Assembly: GCF_018499875.1 (NCBI RefSeq)
Contig: NZ_JAHBAY010000007.1
Location: 248,001-312,000 of the forward strand
Direction: 5' to 3'
DNA length: 64,000 nucleotides
DNA from: Kineosporia corallincola
Lineage (GTDB): Bacteria > Actinomycetota > Actinomycetes > Actinomycetales > Kineosporiaceae
A program made the translations under genes and the position numbers. Of the stretch, positions 50,603 through 60,427 are shown in pieces. Numbering within the stretch: the stretch's first letter is position 1; the number at the start of each line of letters is the position of its first letter. The notes below the pieces were generated by a model. The model was not told where the DNA came from and did no database searches. It saw only the letters and a program-made list of their open reading frames with translations.

Positions 50603-51826
50603 TCACAGACCCGGCAGGGCCAGCATCTGATCGAGCCCGACACGCGCCCAGTGGGCCACGTCGGGGTCGACCACGATCCGGTTGACCGGGTGCCCGGCCG
50701 CGAGCGACTCCAGCGTCCACACCAGGTGCGGCAGGTCGATCCGGTTCATCGTGGAGCAGAAGCACACGGTGCGGTCGAGGTAGTGGATGTTCAGCTCGGG
50801 GTGCAGCCGGGCCAGGCGCCGCACCAGGTTCAGCTCGGTGCCGATCGCCCACGAGCTGCCGGCCGGGGCCGCCTCGATCTGCCGGATGATGTACTCGGTG
50901 GACCCGACCTGGTCGGCCAGCGACACCACCTCGTTCTTGCACTCCGGGTGCACCAGCACGTTGACGCCCGGCACCCGCTCGCGCACCGCGGCGACGTTGT
51001 CGGCGGAGAACCGGCCGTGCACCGAGCAGTGCCCGCGCCACAGGATCATCCGGGCGTTCTTCAACTGCTCGACGGTCAGCCCGCCCATCGGCTTGCGCGG
51101 GTCGTAGACCACGCAGTCGTCGAGGCCGAAGCCCATCTGCCGCACCGCGGTGTTGCGGCCCAGGTGCTGGTCGGGCAGGAACAGGATCTTGCCCCGGCCC
51201 TCGGGCCGCTGGCCGAACGCCCAGGTCAGCGCCACCTCGGCGTTGGACGACGTGCACACCGTGCCGCCGTGCCGGCCGGTGAAGGCCTTGATCGCCGCGG
51301 ACGAGTTCATGTAGGTGACCGGGATGACGTCCTCGGCCACCCCGGCGTCCACCAGATTGTCCCAGCACTCCTCGACCTGCGCGATCGCGGCCATGTCGGC
51401 CATCGAGCAGCCGGCGGCCAGGTCGGGCAGCACCACCTGCTGGTGCGAGGCGGTCAGGATGTCGGCGCTCTCGGCCATGAAGTGCACGCCACAGAACACG
51501 ATGTACTCGGCGTCCGGCCGGTTGGCGGCATCGCGCGCCAGCTTGAACGAGTCACCCGTGACGTCGGCGAAGTCGATCACCTCGTCGCGCTGGTAGTGGT
51601 GCCCCAGCACGAAGGCGCTGCTGCCCAGTGCCTGCCGCGCCACGTGCGCGCGTTCCACCAGGTCCGGGTCGGAGGGCCGGGGCAGATCGCCCGGGCACTC
51701 GACGCCACGTTCACTGCCCAGGTCTCGTGCCTGACCCAGGAGGAGCAGGGCGGCGGGGGTGGAGGCCGGTTCGGCGAACGTGGGAAGAGCCAACGACTTG
51801 ACCGGTCCATCGGTCCTCGTAGTCAT
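50603..51826 (-). CDS. nadA: Quinolinate synthase
   Basis: A 407-residue [4Fe-4S] enzyme that condenses iminoaspartate with dihydroxyacetone phosphate to form quinolinate for NAD synthesis. Features are SSAFVLGHHYQRDEVIDFAD, IVFCGVHFMAESADIL, the PECKNEVV segment and RTVCFCSTMNRIDL, giving the cluster cysteines, and STEYIIRQIEAAPAGSSWAIGTEL. The ATG at 51826 is chosen; the in-frame ATG at 51847 is also possible. nadB and nadC are not here. It diverges from glycerate kinase with overlapping promoter regions. Confidence 0.95.
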   Translation of the reverse strand: MTTRTDGPVKSLALPTFAEPASTPAALLLLGQARDLGSERGVECPGDLPRPSDPDLVERAHVARQALGSSAFVLGHHYQRDEVIDFADVTGDSFKLARDAANRPDAEYIVFCGVHFMAESADILTASHQQVVLPDLAAGCSMADMAAIAQVEECWDNLVDAGVAEDVIPVTYMNSSAAIKAFTGRHGGTVCTSSNAEVALTWAFGQRPEGRGKILFLPDQHLGRNTAVRQMGFGLDDCVVYDPRKPMGGLTVEQLKNARMILWRGHCSVHGRFSADNVAAVRERVPGVNVLVHPECKNEVVSLADQVGSTEYIIRQIEAAPAGSSWAIGTELNLVRRLARLHPELNIHYLDRTVCFCSTMNRIDLPHLVWTLESLAAGHPVNRIVVDPDVAHWARVGLDQMLALPGL

Positions 51827-51856
51827 TCGGTCATCATCCCATGACATGATTTTCGC

Positions 51857-53014
51857 GTGCGTGTGGTAATCGCCCCAGACAGCTTCTCCGGCACGCTCAC
51901 CGCCGTGGCCGCGGCGCAAGCCCTCGCCGACGGCTGGAGACGTCACTCGCCCGACGATGACCTGGACCTTTGCCCACTTTCCGACGGTGGCCAGGGCTTC
52001 GTCGACGCGCTCTCGGCGGCCCTCGACGGGCGCCTGGTGCCGATCGAGGCCACCGGCCCGGCCGGGGACCCGGCGCTCGCCGTGGTTTTCATCACGTCGA
52101 CGCAAAGTGCCGCATATGTGGAGTCTTCGCAGGTCTGCGGGCCGGATCTGGTGCCCGCGGACCGCCGTGACCCGCTGTGCGCCAGCAGCTTCGGGCTCGG
52201 CACCCTGATCGGCGCGGCGGTGGCCGACGGTGCCCGCCGGGTGGTCGTCGGCGTCGGGGGAGTGGTCACCAACGACGGCGGTGCGGGCCTGCTGGCCGGC
52301 CTGGCCACCGCGCTGGAGGTGCCCGGCGCGACCGGGCTGACCACCCGTCTGGCCCACGGTGGCGCCGCCCTGCGCGGTCTGGTGGCCGAGGACCTGGCCG
52401 CCCTGAACCCACTGCGCGAGCGGATGGCCGGGGTCGAGCTGGTCGCCGCCACCGACTCCGACGTGGTGCTGCTGGGTTTCAAGGGCGTCAGCGCGCTGCA
52501 CGCCGCGGCCAAGGGCGCCACCCCCGAGCAGGCCCAGGAACTCGACCTGGCGCTGGCCGACTTCGCCCGGGCCGCGGTGGACGCCACCGGGCAGCCGCAG
52601 CGGCTGGTCGCCGAGGCCGGGTCCGGTGCCGGCGGCGGGCTGGGCTTCGCGCTGCTCCTGCTCGGTGCCACCCGGGAGATCGGCGCCGCCCTGGTCGCCG
52701 GGCAGGTCGGTCTGGCCGGGCGGCTGGCCGGGGCCGGGCTGGCGGTGACCGGTGAGGGCGATCTGGACTGGCAGTCGCTGCACGGCTCGGTGCTCACCGC
52801 GGTCACCCGGGCGGCCCAGGAGGCGGCGGTGCCGACGGTCGTGGTGGCCGGGCAGGTGCAGGTCGGGCGACGCGAGCTGCTCTCGGTCGGCGTCGAGTCG
52901 GCCTACCCGGTCGCCCGTAATCCGGCCGAGGTGGCGGCGTCACTGGCCGATCCGGCGGCCGCGCTGGCCGCCCGCGCCGAGCGGGTGGCCCGCACCTGGT
53001 CACCCCGCAGGTGA
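51857..53014 (+). CDS. Glycerate kinase
   Basis: A 385-residue kinase of the GlxK/GarK family that phosphorylates glycerate. It begins MRVVIAPDSFSGTLTAVAAAQALADGW, with CPLSDGGQGFVDAL and LVPADRRDPLCASSFGLGTL, and later GSGAGGGLGFALLLLG and AVTGEGDLDWQSLHG, the usual active-site strands (TGEGxxDxQS). The GTG at 51857 has CATGAT (51845-51850) six bases upstream and no ribosome binding site, so it may be leaderless. Confidence 0.9.
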   Translation: MRVVIAPDSFSGTLTAVAAAQALADGWRRHSPDDDLDLCPLSDGGQGFVDALSAALDGRLVPIEATGPAGDPALAVVFITSTQSAAYVESSQVCGPDLVPADRRDPLCASSFGLGTLIGAAVADGARRVVVGVGGVVTNDGGAGLLAGLATALEVPGATGLTTRLAHGGAALRGLVAEDLAALNPLRERMAGVELVAATDSDVVLLGFKGVSALHAAAKGATPEQAQELDLALADFARAAVDATGQPQRLVAEAGSGAGGGLGFALLLLGATREIGAALVAGQVGLAGRLAGAGLAVTGEGDLDWQSLHGSVLTAVTRAAQEAAVPTVVVAGQVQVGRRELLSVGVESAYPVARNPAEVAASLADPAAALAARAERVARTWSPRR

Positions 53015-53225
53015 CGTACGCTGGAGCGGCACGGGCACGGTGGCACCGACGAGACATCGCCACCGTTCAGTCAGACGGTCGGAACGAGTTGATCGGGCGA
53101 TCCGGGAATTACCCGGGAAAAATCGCTGCTGACCGGTGTGCAGACGTGGCGTCACACCCGTCCCGGGGTGACGCACCCGAGTGAACTGGCCGACCTGACC
53201 GTTCGGACGAGCAGGAGATCTACCC

Positions 53226-53594
53226 ATGACCGTCAACGAGACCGAGCAGACCGCCGCGGAGACCAAGACCCACGGCGTGCTGCTCACCGATGTCGCCGCC
53301 GGCAAGGTGAAGAGCCTGCTGGAGCAGGAGGGCCGCGACGACCTGCGCCTGCGCATCGCCGTCCAGCCGGGTGGCTGCTCCGGTCTGGTCTACCAGCTCT
53401 ACTTCGACGAGCGTTCGCTCGACGGTGACCTGGTGCGCGACTTCGACGGTGTCGGGGTCGTCGTCGACCGGATGAGTGCCCCCTACCTCGAGGGTGCCTC
53501 CATCGACTTCGCCGACACGATCGAGAAGCAGGGTTTCACCATCGACAACCCGAACGCCCAGGGCAGCTGCGCCTGCGGCGACAGCTTCCACTGA
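53226..53594 (+). CDS. Iron-sulfur cluster insertion protein (HesB/IscA/ErpA type)
   Basis: A 122-residue A-type carrier that delivers [2Fe-2S] or [4Fe-4S] clusters to target proteins. The three conserved cysteines are present: one in VQPGGCSGLVYQLYFDE (about residue 49) and two in GSCACGDSFH (about 116 and 118). The ATG at 53226 has AGGAG upstream. The homologue beside PfkB kinase in mycobacteria is Rv2204c. LipA, NadA and others here need such clusters. Confidence 0.95.
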   Translation: MTVNETEQTAAETKTHGVLLTDVAAGKVKSLLEQEGRDDLRLRIAVQPGGCSGLVYQLYFDERSLDGDLVRDFDGVGVVVDRMSAPYLEGASIDFADTIEKQGFTIDNPNAQGSCACGDSFH

Positions 53595-53607
53595 TCGGTG
53601 CCTGATC

Positions 53608-53647
53608 GGGCCGCGTCTCCTCCGGGGGCGCGGCCCGTTCTGCTTTT
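53608..53647 (+). terminator. Terminator of the iron-sulfur carrier gene
   Basis: GGGCCGCG (53608-53615) pairs with CGCGGCCC (53629-53636) and is followed by GTTCTGCTTTT, a classic hairpin with a T-run 13 bases after the stop. Confidence 0.8.
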
Positions 53648-53695
53648 GCCGCACTCCGGGCCCAACGGGTCGGTTACCCCGGGCATCCACACGGG

Positions 53696-53701
53696 TAAGG
53701 T
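53696..53701 (+). promoter_or_regulatory. -10 of a leaderless PfkB kinase gene
   Basis: TAAGGT lies eight bases before the GTG at 53710, without a ribosome binding site. Confidence 0.45.
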
Positions 53702-53709
53702 TCACAGTC

Positions 53710-54693
53710 GTGCGTATCGCGGTTACCGGGTCCATTGCGACCGACCACCTGATGACCTTCGACGGCCGGTTCGCCGACAGCCTGCTCAAGGAGCAGCTGG
53801 AGAAGGTGTCCCTCTCCTTCCTCGTCGGTGATCTCCAGATCCGGCGGGGCGGCGTGGGCTGCAACATCGCCTTCGGGCTCGGCAACCTCGGCCTGAACCC
53901 GCTCCTGGTCGGCTCGGCCGGCGAGGACTTCGCCGATTACCGGTCCTGGCTGGAGCGGCACAACGTGGACTGCTCGGGGGTGCGGATCTCACAGACCCAG
54001 CACACCGCGCGCTTCGTCTGCACCACCGACTCCGAGCAGGCCCAGATCGCCTCCTTCTACCCGGGGGCGATGTCCGAGGCCAACCAGATCGAGCTCGGCC
54101 CGCTCGGCGCCGACAGCCCGCTCGACCTGGTCGTGATCAGCCCGAACGACCCCGAGGCGATGCTCCGCCACACCGAGGAGTGCCGCAGCCGGGGCATCCC
54201 GTTCGCGGCCGACCCGTCGCAGCAGCTGGCCTGGGCCGACGGCCCGCTCATCCGCCAGTACGTCGACGGCGCCACCTACCTCTTCAGCAACGACTACGAG
54301 GCCGGGCTGATCGAGCAGAAGACCGGCTGGAGCGCCGACGAGATCCTGGCCCGGGTCGGGCAGCGGATCACCACGCACGGCGAGAAGGGCGTGTTCATCG
54401 AGGCGCGCGACGCCGAGACGATCCACGTGCCGATCGTGCCGGCCGACCGACTGGCCGACCCGACCGGGATCGGCGACGCCTTCCGCTCCGGCTTCCTGGC
54501 CGGCGTGGCCTGGCAGCTCAGCACCGAGCGCAGCGCCCAGATCGGCGCCACCCTGGCCACTCTCGTGCTCGAGACGGTCGGCCCGCAGGAGTACAACCTG
54601 TCCCGGGCCACCTTCGTCGAGCGCTTCACGGCTGTCTACGGCACGGACGCGGCGGCGGAACTGGAGCCGCATCTCGTCACCCTCCGGCCGTAA
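53710..54693 (+). CDS. PfkB-family carbohydrate/adenosine kinase
   Basis: A 327-residue ribokinase-like enzyme. It begins VRIAVTGSIATDHLMTFDGRFADSLL; the substrate loop is GGVGCNIAFGLGNLGL, and the signature near the C-terminus is DPTGIGDAFRSGFLAG, in which the catalytic Asp is present. The mycobacterial homologue in the same place is an adenosine kinase (Rv2202c), so adenosine is the leading substrate, but sugars cannot be excluded. The GTG start at 53710 has a leaderless -10. Confidence 0.92.
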   Translation: MRIAVTGSIATDHLMTFDGRFADSLLKEQLEKVSLSFLVGDLQIRRGGVGCNIAFGLGNLGLNPLLVGSAGEDFADYRSWLERHNVDCSGVRISQTQHTARFVCTTDSEQAQIASFYPGAMSEANQIELGPLGADSPLDLVVISPNDPEAMLRHTEECRSRGIPFAADPSQQLAWADGPLIRQYVDGATYLFSNDYEAGLIEQKTGWSADEILARVGQRITTHGEKGVFIEARDAETIHVPIVPADRLADPTGIGDAFRSGFLAGVAWQLSTERSAQIGATLATLVLETVGPQEYNLSRATFVERFTAVYGTDAAAELEPHLVTLRP

Positions 54694-54780
54694 CCGGCGC
54701 GGACCGGCAAGTCGCACGGCGAGGAGCATCGACTGAACAGGCAGCGACGTGACGAACCGTTCTTCGGGAGCCCGGGGCAG

Positions 54781-55476
54781 ATGACCGCCCAGCCGGTGGA
54801 ACCGGTGGCCAGCAGATACGCCTTCGACCTGTCGGTGGCGGTGCCGGGTGAGGACCTGATCGGCGTCGGCGCCGACCTGGAACCCGGCACGCTGCTGGCC
54901 GGGTACCGCTCGGCGGTGTTCCCGATGGGCCTGGGCCGGCACGGCCGCGGCCCGCTCGGCTGGTGGTCGCCCGACCCGCGCGGCGTGATGCCGCTGGGCG
55001 GGCTCAAGGTCAGCCGCTCGCTGCGCAAGTCGATGAACACCTTCGAGATCCGGGTGGACTCGGCCTTCGAGGAGGTGGTGGCCGGCTGCGCCGACGTGCA
55101 CCGGCCCGGCCGCTGGATCACGCCGCGGATCGCCGAGGCCTACCGCCGGCTGCACGATCTGGGCTGGGCGCACTCGGTGGAGTGCTGGCGCGACGGCCGG
55201 CTGGCGGGCGGTCTGTACGGCGTGGCGATCGGCGGCCTGTTCGCCGGTGAGTCGATGTTCCACCGGGAGACCGACGCCTCGAAGGCCGCTCTGGTGGCCC
55301 TGGTCCGCATGCTGCTGGCCGACGACGGCGACGAGCGGCGGCTGCTCGACGTGCAGTGGCGCACCGACCACCTGGGCAGCCTCGGCGTGGTCGAGATCAG
55401 CCGCGACGAGTACCGCTCCCGGCTGGTGCAGGCGCTGGAACTGCCTCGCCCCGCGGCCTTCTCGACCTCGTCATGA
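54781..55476 (+). CDS. aat: Leucyl/phenylalanyl-tRNA-protein transferase
   Basis: A 231-residue enzyme that attaches Leu or Phe to N-terminal Arg or Lys of proteins, marking them for ClpS/ClpAP degradation. Family strands are AGYRSAVFPMGLG, LGWWSPDPRGVMPLGGLKVSRSLRKSM, GRWITPRIAEAYRRLHDLGWAHSVE and GVAIGGLFAGESMFHRETDASKAALV, all close to the usual order. The ATG at 54781 is preceded by GGGAG. The 3' end overlaps the convergent tusA gene by six bases. Confidence 0.93.
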   Translation: MTAQPVEPVASRYAFDLSVAVPGEDLIGVGADLEPGTLLAGYRSAVFPMGLGRHGRGPLGWWSPDPRGVMPLGGLKVSRSLRKSMNTFEIRVDSAFEEVVAGCADVHRPGRWITPRIAEAYRRLHDLGWAHSVECWRDGRLAGGLYGVAIGGLFAGESMFHRETDASKAALVALVRMLLADDGDERRLLDVQWRTDHLGSLGVVEISRDEYRSRLVQALELPRPAAFSTSS

Positions 55477-55743
55477 CCCGCTGAGCACCCGCACCCGGCT
55501 GCGCAGGAACTGACCGGTCGCGTCCGCCGTCCAGTCCTGCCCCAGCAGCTGAGCCCCGCGCATCCGGCACCAGGCCGCGATGTCCGGTTCCGCGGCCGGG
55601 TCGGTGCTGAGCACCGTCACCACGGTGCCGGGCGGCACCAGGCGCGCGGCCGCGGCCAGCCGGATGATCGGCAGCGGGCAGCGCAGTTCCCGGGCGTCCA
55701 CGTCGACGCCGTGCGGGTCGGCCGGCTCCTCGTCGTCCGTCAT
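55471..55743 (-). CDS. TusA-family sulfurtransferase
   Basis: A 90-residue sulfur carrier. The sulfur-bearing Cys22 is in ARELRCPLPIIRLA, the CPxP hallmark, and PPGTVVTVLSTDPAAEPDIAAWCRMRG follows as in TusA/SirA. In some Streptomyces the same domain is fused to the cysteine-desulfurase-like protein; here the two are separate, 10 bases apart, on the same strand, so a shared sulfur-transfer role is likely. The ATG at 55743 is preferred. Confidence 0.9.
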   Translation of the reverse strand: MTDDEEPADPHGVDVDARELRCPLPIIRLAAAARLVPPGTVVTVLSTDPAAEPDIAAWCRMRGAQLLGQDWTADATGQFLRSRVRVLSGS

Positions 55744-55753
55744 GAACTGATCC

Positions 55754-56959
55754 TCACAGATCGTCGGCACCCAGCATCGACCGCACCCGGGCGACCGCGC
55801 CCGGCAGCGCCGCGCAGAACCGTTCCACCGCGCCGGGTTCCACGTCGGTGGGCAGGCCGATCCGGATGTTGCCGTGGGTCAGCACCCGCATCGCCGCCAG
55901 CACGTGACTGGGCTCCAGGGTGGAGGCGGTGCAGGCCGATCCGGACCCGACGGCGAACCCCTGCCGGTCCAGGTCGTCCACCAGCGCCTCGCCGTCCACG
56001 TAGAGGCACGAGAAAGTGACCAGGTGGGGCAGCCTTTCGTCGGGGTCGCCCACCACCTCGGTGTCCTTCACGGACGACGCCACAGAACGGATCCGCGCCG
56101 TCAGGTCACGCCGCAGCCGGTCCGAGGCCTCACGCTGCGAGCTCAGCGTACGCAGCGAGACCGCCGCGGCCAGCGCCGCGGGTACCGACACCGAGCCCGG
56201 CACCCGTTCCGTGCCCTCGTCGCCGGGATAGGGGGAGACCCAGCGGGTGTTCGCCCGGATCCCGAGCAGCCCCAGCCCACCCGGCGACCCCCACGACCGG
56301 GGATCGGCCGTCAGCAGGTCCCAGCTCTGCGCCGGGGCCGTCTGCCCGGCGCTCGCGGCCTCGTCGACGAGCAGGGGCACGGACGCCGCGCGGGCGGCCT
56401 CGTGCACCTGCGCGACCGGCTGCACGGTGCCCACCTCGCCGTTGGCACTCTGGAGGCAGGCAAGCGCGACACCTGTCTCGGAAAGGGTTTTCGTGAAGGA
56501 TGAAGCATCGACACGCCCGAGCGTGTCGACCGCGATGAGGGATGGCTCACCCACGAATTCGCCGGCGTGCAGCACGGCGGAGTGCTCGACGGCGGAGGCC
56601 ACCACGCGCCGGCCGACCCGGTGCCGGGCCCGCAGTGTGCCCAGCACCGCGGCGTGCACGGCCTCGGTGTGGGAGCCGGTGAACACCAGTTCCTCGGTGC
56701 GGGCGCCCAGGTCGGCGGCGATCGACTCGCGGGCCCCCTCCAGCAGCAGCCGGGCGGCACGTCCTTCCTGGTGCAGGCGTCGCGGGTCGGCCCAGCCGTC
56801 GTCCAGCGCGGCCTGCCAGGCGGCCCGCGCGGCGGGGTGCAACGGGGCCACCGTGGAGGCGTCGAGGTAGGCCCGTCGCGCGGGTCCTCCGGACGGGTGA
56901 GACTCTGGGCCCGAAAACGCAGGTGACGAAGGGGGAGAAGAGCGGGGGCCAGAAGTCAT
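55754..56959 (-). CDS. Cysteine desulfurase homologue, PLP lysine apparently missing
   Basis: A 401-residue class V aminotransferase-like protein. The N-terminal half contains LVFTGSHTEAVHAAVLG and VVASAVEHSAVLHAG. The persulfide Cys is present in AVGSGSACTASTLEPSHVL (about 360). However, the PLP-binding Lys segment (SARKWGGP or SAHKxxGP in relatives) reads ADPRSWGSPGGLGLLG, with Ser or Arg at that place, and the His near HANNEIG is replaced in LQSANGEVGTVQPV. The ATG at 56959 is in MTSGPRSSPPSS. It is probably a degenerate desulfurase acting with the neighbouring TusA. It ends 10 bases before tusA begins. Confidence 0.85.
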   Translation of the reverse strand: MTSGPRSSPPSSPAFSGPESHPSGGPARRAYLDASTVAPLHPAARAAWQAALDDGWADPRRLHQEGRAARLLLEGARESIAADLGARTEELVFTGSHTEAVHAAVLGTLRARHRVGRRVVASAVEHSAVLHAGEFVGEPSLIAVDTLGRVDASSFTKTLSETGVALACLQSANGEVGTVQPVAQVHEAARAASVPLLVDEAASAGQTAPAQSWDLLTADPRSWGSPGGLGLLGIRANTRWVSPYPGDEGTERVPGSVSVPAALAAAVSLRTLSSQREASDRLRRDLTARIRSVASSVKDTEVVGDPDERLPHLVTFSCLYVDGEALVDDLDRQGFAVGSGSACTASTLEPSHVLAAMRVLTHGNIRIGLPTDVEPGAVERFCAALPGAVARVRSMLGADDL

Positions 56960-57067
56960 CCCCGCAGTGTCTCTCGTCTCTGGCGCGCCACGCCGATAAA
57001 GACCTGACCCATCGCGGGCGCTGTCGGGGCTACCCGCTACCCTGCTCACGAACGAGAAATCGGGAGC

Positions 57068-58075
57068 ATGAAACATTCAGCAAAAGCACTCGGTGCCGAG
57101 GCGATGACCCCGCACCGGGACGAGACCGTGGGAAGGCCGCCGTTGCGTTCGCACGAGGGGTTCGGCAAGGCGCGTCGGCGCGCCCGTGCAGTAGCCGTGG
57201 GTTTGGCCGGCACTGCTCTACTGACTTTGTCCGGCTGCACCGATGCGGTGCAGCGCGGGTGGTTGCCCAGCACAGAGGGCACCACGAACCAGACCGAGCG
57301 CATCATGGATCTCTGGCGGGGATCCTGGATCGCCGCGCTGATCGTGGGTGTTCTGGTCTGGGGTCTCACCATCTGGTGCATGATCGCGTACCGGCGCCGT
57401 AAGGGCGAGACCGGTGTGCCTGCCCAGATCCGGTACCACCTGCCGCTCGAGATCATGTACACGGTCATCCCCGTGATGATGGTGGGCGTGCTGTTCGGGT
57501 ACACGGCGCGGGACCAGTCGCAGATCCTGGACACGAAGACCACTCCCGACGTCACCATCGGCGTCGTCGGCAAGCAGTGGTCCTGGGACTTCAACTACAA
57601 AGACAGCAACGTCTACGAGACGGGCGTGATGGCCCAGCTCGACGGCGAGGAAGGCGCTGAGGCCACGCTGCCCACGCTGTACCTGCCCGTCGGCCAGCGG
57701 GTCCAGTTCGACCTGACCGCCCGCGACGTCATCCACTCGTTCTGGGTGCCGGCGTTCCTGATGAAGATGGACACGGTGCCCGGCATCGAGAACAACTTCC
57801 AGGTCATCCCGCAGCGTGAGGGCACGTACAAGGGCAAGTGCGCCGAGCTGTGCGGTGAGTACCACTCCGAGATGCTGTTCAACGTCAAGGTCGTGAGCCA
57901 GGCCGAGTACGACCAGCACATGGCCGATCTCGAGGCGAAGGGCAACACCGGCCAGCTCGGTGACGACCTGAACCGCAGCGAGCGCGCCCCGGAGAACTCG
58001 AAGGCCGAGGAGGCGGGCAACAGCAACTCGGCGCTCGGCTCCTCGACCGATTCGACTACGGCAGAGGTCAAGTGA
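57068..58075 (+). CDS. ctaC: Cytochrome c oxidase subunit II
   Basis: A 335-residue lipoprotein with two membrane helices, which takes electrons at the CuA centre of aa3 oxidase. A lipobox LSGC with Cys57 follows a hydrophobic segment. Membrane helices at about 82-102 and 125-145 precede the cupredoxin domain, with [25 protein letters not shown] and the CuA ligands [12 protein letters not shown]. The ATG at 57068 has GGGAG upstream. It overlaps ctaD, so the two are co-translated. Confidence 0.97.
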   Translation: MKHSAKALGAEAMTPHRDETVGRPPLRSHEGFGKARRRARAVAVGLAGTALLTLSGCTDAVQRGWLPSTEGTTNQTERIMDLWRGSWIAALIVGVLVWGLTIWCMIAYRRRKGETGVPAQIRYHLPLEIMYTVIPVMMVGVLFGYTARDQSQILDTKTTPDVTIGVVGKQWSWDFNYKDSNVYETGVMAQLDGEEGAEATLPTLYLPVGQRVQFDLTARDVIHSFWVPAFLMKMDTVPGIENNFQVIPQREGTYKGKCAELCGEYHSEMLFNVKVVSQAEYDQHMADLEAKGNTGQLGDDLNRSERAPENSKAEEAGNSNSALGSSTDSTTAEVK

Positions 58076-59859
58076 TGACAGCCATCCTCAACCCAGCGGA
58101 TGCCGGCCTCGTCGCCCGTCCCGTGCCGGCCAAGAAGGGCCGCACCGTGGTCAAGTGGCTGACCAGCACCGACCACAAGGTGATCGGGAACCTCTACCTG
58201 ATCTCATCTTTCATGTTCTTCCTGCTCGGCGGCCTGATGGCCATCCTGATCCGGCTGGAGCTGTTCAGCCCCGGTCTCCAGGTGGTCAGCAGCAAGGAGC
58301 AGTACAACCAGCTGTTCACCATGCACGGCACGATCATGCTGCTGATGTTCGCGACGCCGCTGTTCGCGGGCTTCGCCAACGCGATCATGCCGCTCCAGAT
58401 CGGTGCGCCCGACGTCGCCTTCCCGCGGCTGAACATGCTGTCGTACTGGCTGTACCTGTTCGGCAGCCTGATCGCGGTCTCCGGCTTCCTCACCCCGCAG
58501 GGTGCGGCGTCGTTCGGCTGGTTCGCCTACGCGCCGCTGTCCAACTCGGTGTACTCGCCGGGCGTCGGCGGTGACCTGTGGGTGTTCGGCCTGGCGATGA
58601 GCGGTTTCGGCACCATCCTCGGTGCCGTCAACTTCATCACCACGATCATCTGCATGCGCGCGCCGGGTATGACCATGTTCCGCATGGGCCTGTTCACCTG
58701 GAACGTGCTGATCACCAGCATCCTGGTGATCATGGCCTTCCCGCCGCTGGCCGCCGCGCTGTTCGCGCTGGGCGCCGACCGCCGGTTCGGGGCGCAGGTG
58801 TTCGAGCCGGAGAACGGCGGGGCAATGCTCTGGCAGCATCTGTTCTGGTTCTTCGGTCACCCCGAGGTGTACATCATCGCGCTGCCGTTCTTCGGCATCG
58901 TCAGCGAGATCCTGCCGGTGTTCAGCCGCAAGCCGATCTTCGGTTACAAGGGCCTGATCTTCGCCACCATCACGATCGCCGCGCTGTCGGTGTCGGTGTG
59001 GGCGCACCACATGTACGTGACCGGCCAGGTCGCGCTGCCGTTCTTCTCCTTCATGACGATGCTCATCGCGGTTCCGACCGGGGTGAAGTTCTTCAACTGG
59101 ATCGGCACCATGTGGGGCGGCTCGATCACCTTCGAGGCCCCGATGGTCTGGTCGATCGGCTTCCTGGTCACCTTCCTGTTCGGTGGCCTGACCGGCGTCA
59201 TCCTGTCTGCCCCGCCGCTCGACTTCCAGCTGTCCGACAGCTATTTCGTGGTGGCGCACTTCCACTACGTGGTGTTCGGCACCGTGGTGTTCGCCATGTA
59301 CGCCGGTTTCTACTACTGGTGGCCCAAGTTCACCGGGCGCATGCTCGACGACCGGCTCGGGCAGGTGCACTTCTGGCTGACCTTCATCGGGTTCCACACC
59401 ACGTTCCTGATCCAGCACTGGCTGGGTGTCGAGGGCATGCCCCGGCGTTACGCCGACTACCTGCCCGAAGACGGATTCGACCTGTACAACCAGATCTCCA
59501 CGATCGGGTCGATCATCCTCGCGGCCTCGGTGCTCCCGTTCGCCTGGAACATCTACAAGACCTGGAAGAGCGCTCCGCTGATCACGGTGGACGACCCCTG
59601 GGGCTTCTCGAACACGCTGGAGTGGGCCACCTCGTGCCCGCCGCCGCGGCACAACTTCAACTCGCTGCCGCGGATCCGGTCCGAGCGCCCGGCGTTCGAC
59701 CTGCACCACCCGGAGATCGCCGCCACCGACCACCCCACGCCGAACAAGGGTCTGCTCAACCAGATCTACGGCGAGGGCGACGTGCAGGAGCGGGGTCCCG
59801 GTCTGAACGGCCCGGACGAGCCCGGCAACAACGCCGGTAACCAGGGGGTGCAGAAGTGA
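58075..59859 (+). CDS. ctaD: Cytochrome c oxidase subunit I
   Basis: The 594-residue catalytic subunit with 12 or so helices, which binds haem a, haem a3 and CuB and reduces O2 while pumping protons. Motifs include the [21 protein letters not shown] start, [37 protein letters not shown] (CuB ligands), [10 protein letters not shown] and [15 protein letters not shown] at 58075 overlaps the ctaC stop, and a GTG at 58072 is also possible. The C-tail is Pro/Gly/Asn-rich. Confidence 0.97.
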   Translation: MTAILNPADAGLVARPVPAKKGRTVVKWLTSTDHKVIGNLYLISSFMFFLLGGLMAILIRLELFSPGLQVVSSKEQYNQLFTMHGTIMLLMFATPLFAGFANAIMPLQIGAPDVAFPRLNMLSYWLYLFGSLIAVSGFLTPQGAASFGWFAYAPLSNSVYSPGVGGDLWVFGLAMSGFGTILGAVNFITTIICMRAPGMTMFRMGLFTWNVLITSILVIMAFPPLAAALFALGADRRFGAQVFEPENGGAMLWQHLFWFFGHPEVYIIALPFFGIVSEILPVFSRKPIFGYKGLIFATITIAALSVSVWAHHMYVTGQVALPFFSFMTMLIAVPTGVKFFNWIGTMWGGSITFEAPMVWSIGFLVTFLFGGLTGVILSAPPLDFQLSDSYFVVAHFHYVVFGTVVFAMYAGFYYWWPKFTGRMLDDRLGQVHFWLTFIGFHTTFLIQHWLGVEGMPRRYADYLPEDGFDLYNQISTIGSIILAASVLPFAWNIYKTWKSAPLITVDDPWGFSNTLEWATSCPPPRHNFNSLPRIRSERPAFDLHHPEIAATDHPTPNKGLLNQIYGEGDVQERGPGLNGPDEPGNNAGNQGVQK

Positions 59860-60257
59860 AGATCGAAAGCTGGCTCTTCCTCGGCGGAACGCCCATCTTC
59901 ATCCTCTTCGGTGTCGTCTACGGCTCGGTCACCAGCTGGACCGAACCCGTCGGCGCCGCGGCCCTGCTGATGACGGGCGGCCTGTCCGTCCTGGTCGGCG
60001 CGTACCTGGCCTACACGGCCCGGCACATCGACCCGCGTCCGGAAGACAACCCGTACGGCGAGATCGCCGAGGGCGCCGGCGAGCTCGGCGAGTTCGCCCC
60101 GCACTCCTGGTGGCCGCTGGTCGCCAGCGCCGCCGCCGCGGTGCTGGTGGTCGGCACGGTGATCGGCTGGTGGCTGATGGCCATCGGTGTGCTCATCGCC
60201 GCCATCGGTATCTGGGGCTGGGTGTTCGAGTTCTACCGGGGCGAGCACGCCCACTGA
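59856..60257 (+). CDS. ctaF: Cytochrome c oxidase subunit IV (actinobacterial)
   Basis: A 133-residue membrane protein of the small actinobacterial subunit IV family. Four hydrophobic segments are seen, starting with [20 protein letters not shown] and [19 protein letters not shown], and ending with [28 protein letters not shown]. The GTG at 59856 overlaps the ctaD stop (GTGA), giving a ctaC-ctaD-ctaF operon. Subunit III (ctaE) and bc1 genes are not in the window. Confidence 0.93.
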   Translation: MKIESWLFLGGTPIFILFGVVYGSVTSWTEPVGAAALLMTGGLSVLVGAYLAYTARHIDPRPEDNPYGEIAEGAGELGEFAPHSWWPLVASAAAAVLVVGTVIGWWLMAIGVLIAAIGIWGWVFEFYRGEHAH

Positions 60258-60272
60258 TCCCGCACCACATCG

Positions 60273-60317
60273 ACGGCGCCCACGGTCTGCCAAGGCCGCG
60301 GGCGCCGTTCGTTTTGC
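60273..60317 (+). terminator. Terminator of the cta operon
   Basis: ACGGCGCCC (60273-60281) pairs with GGGCGCCGT (60300-60308), followed by TCGTTTTGCC. Confidence 0.8.
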
Positions 60318-60342
60318 CTTGGGGCCTTGGGGCCTTGGGGCC
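60316..60342 (+). repeat. Three 8-base GGCCTTGG units
   Basis: Three tandem copies of GCCTTGGG/GGCCTTGG immediately after the cta terminator. It is probably non-functional slippage sequence. Confidence 0.6.
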
Positions 60343-60427
60343 GTCCGCCCGACCGCCCGCAGATCGCAGGAGAATCGCCGCCGGACGGTCACCGCAACGT
60401 GATGGATATCGGGCGAAACGTAGCTAT

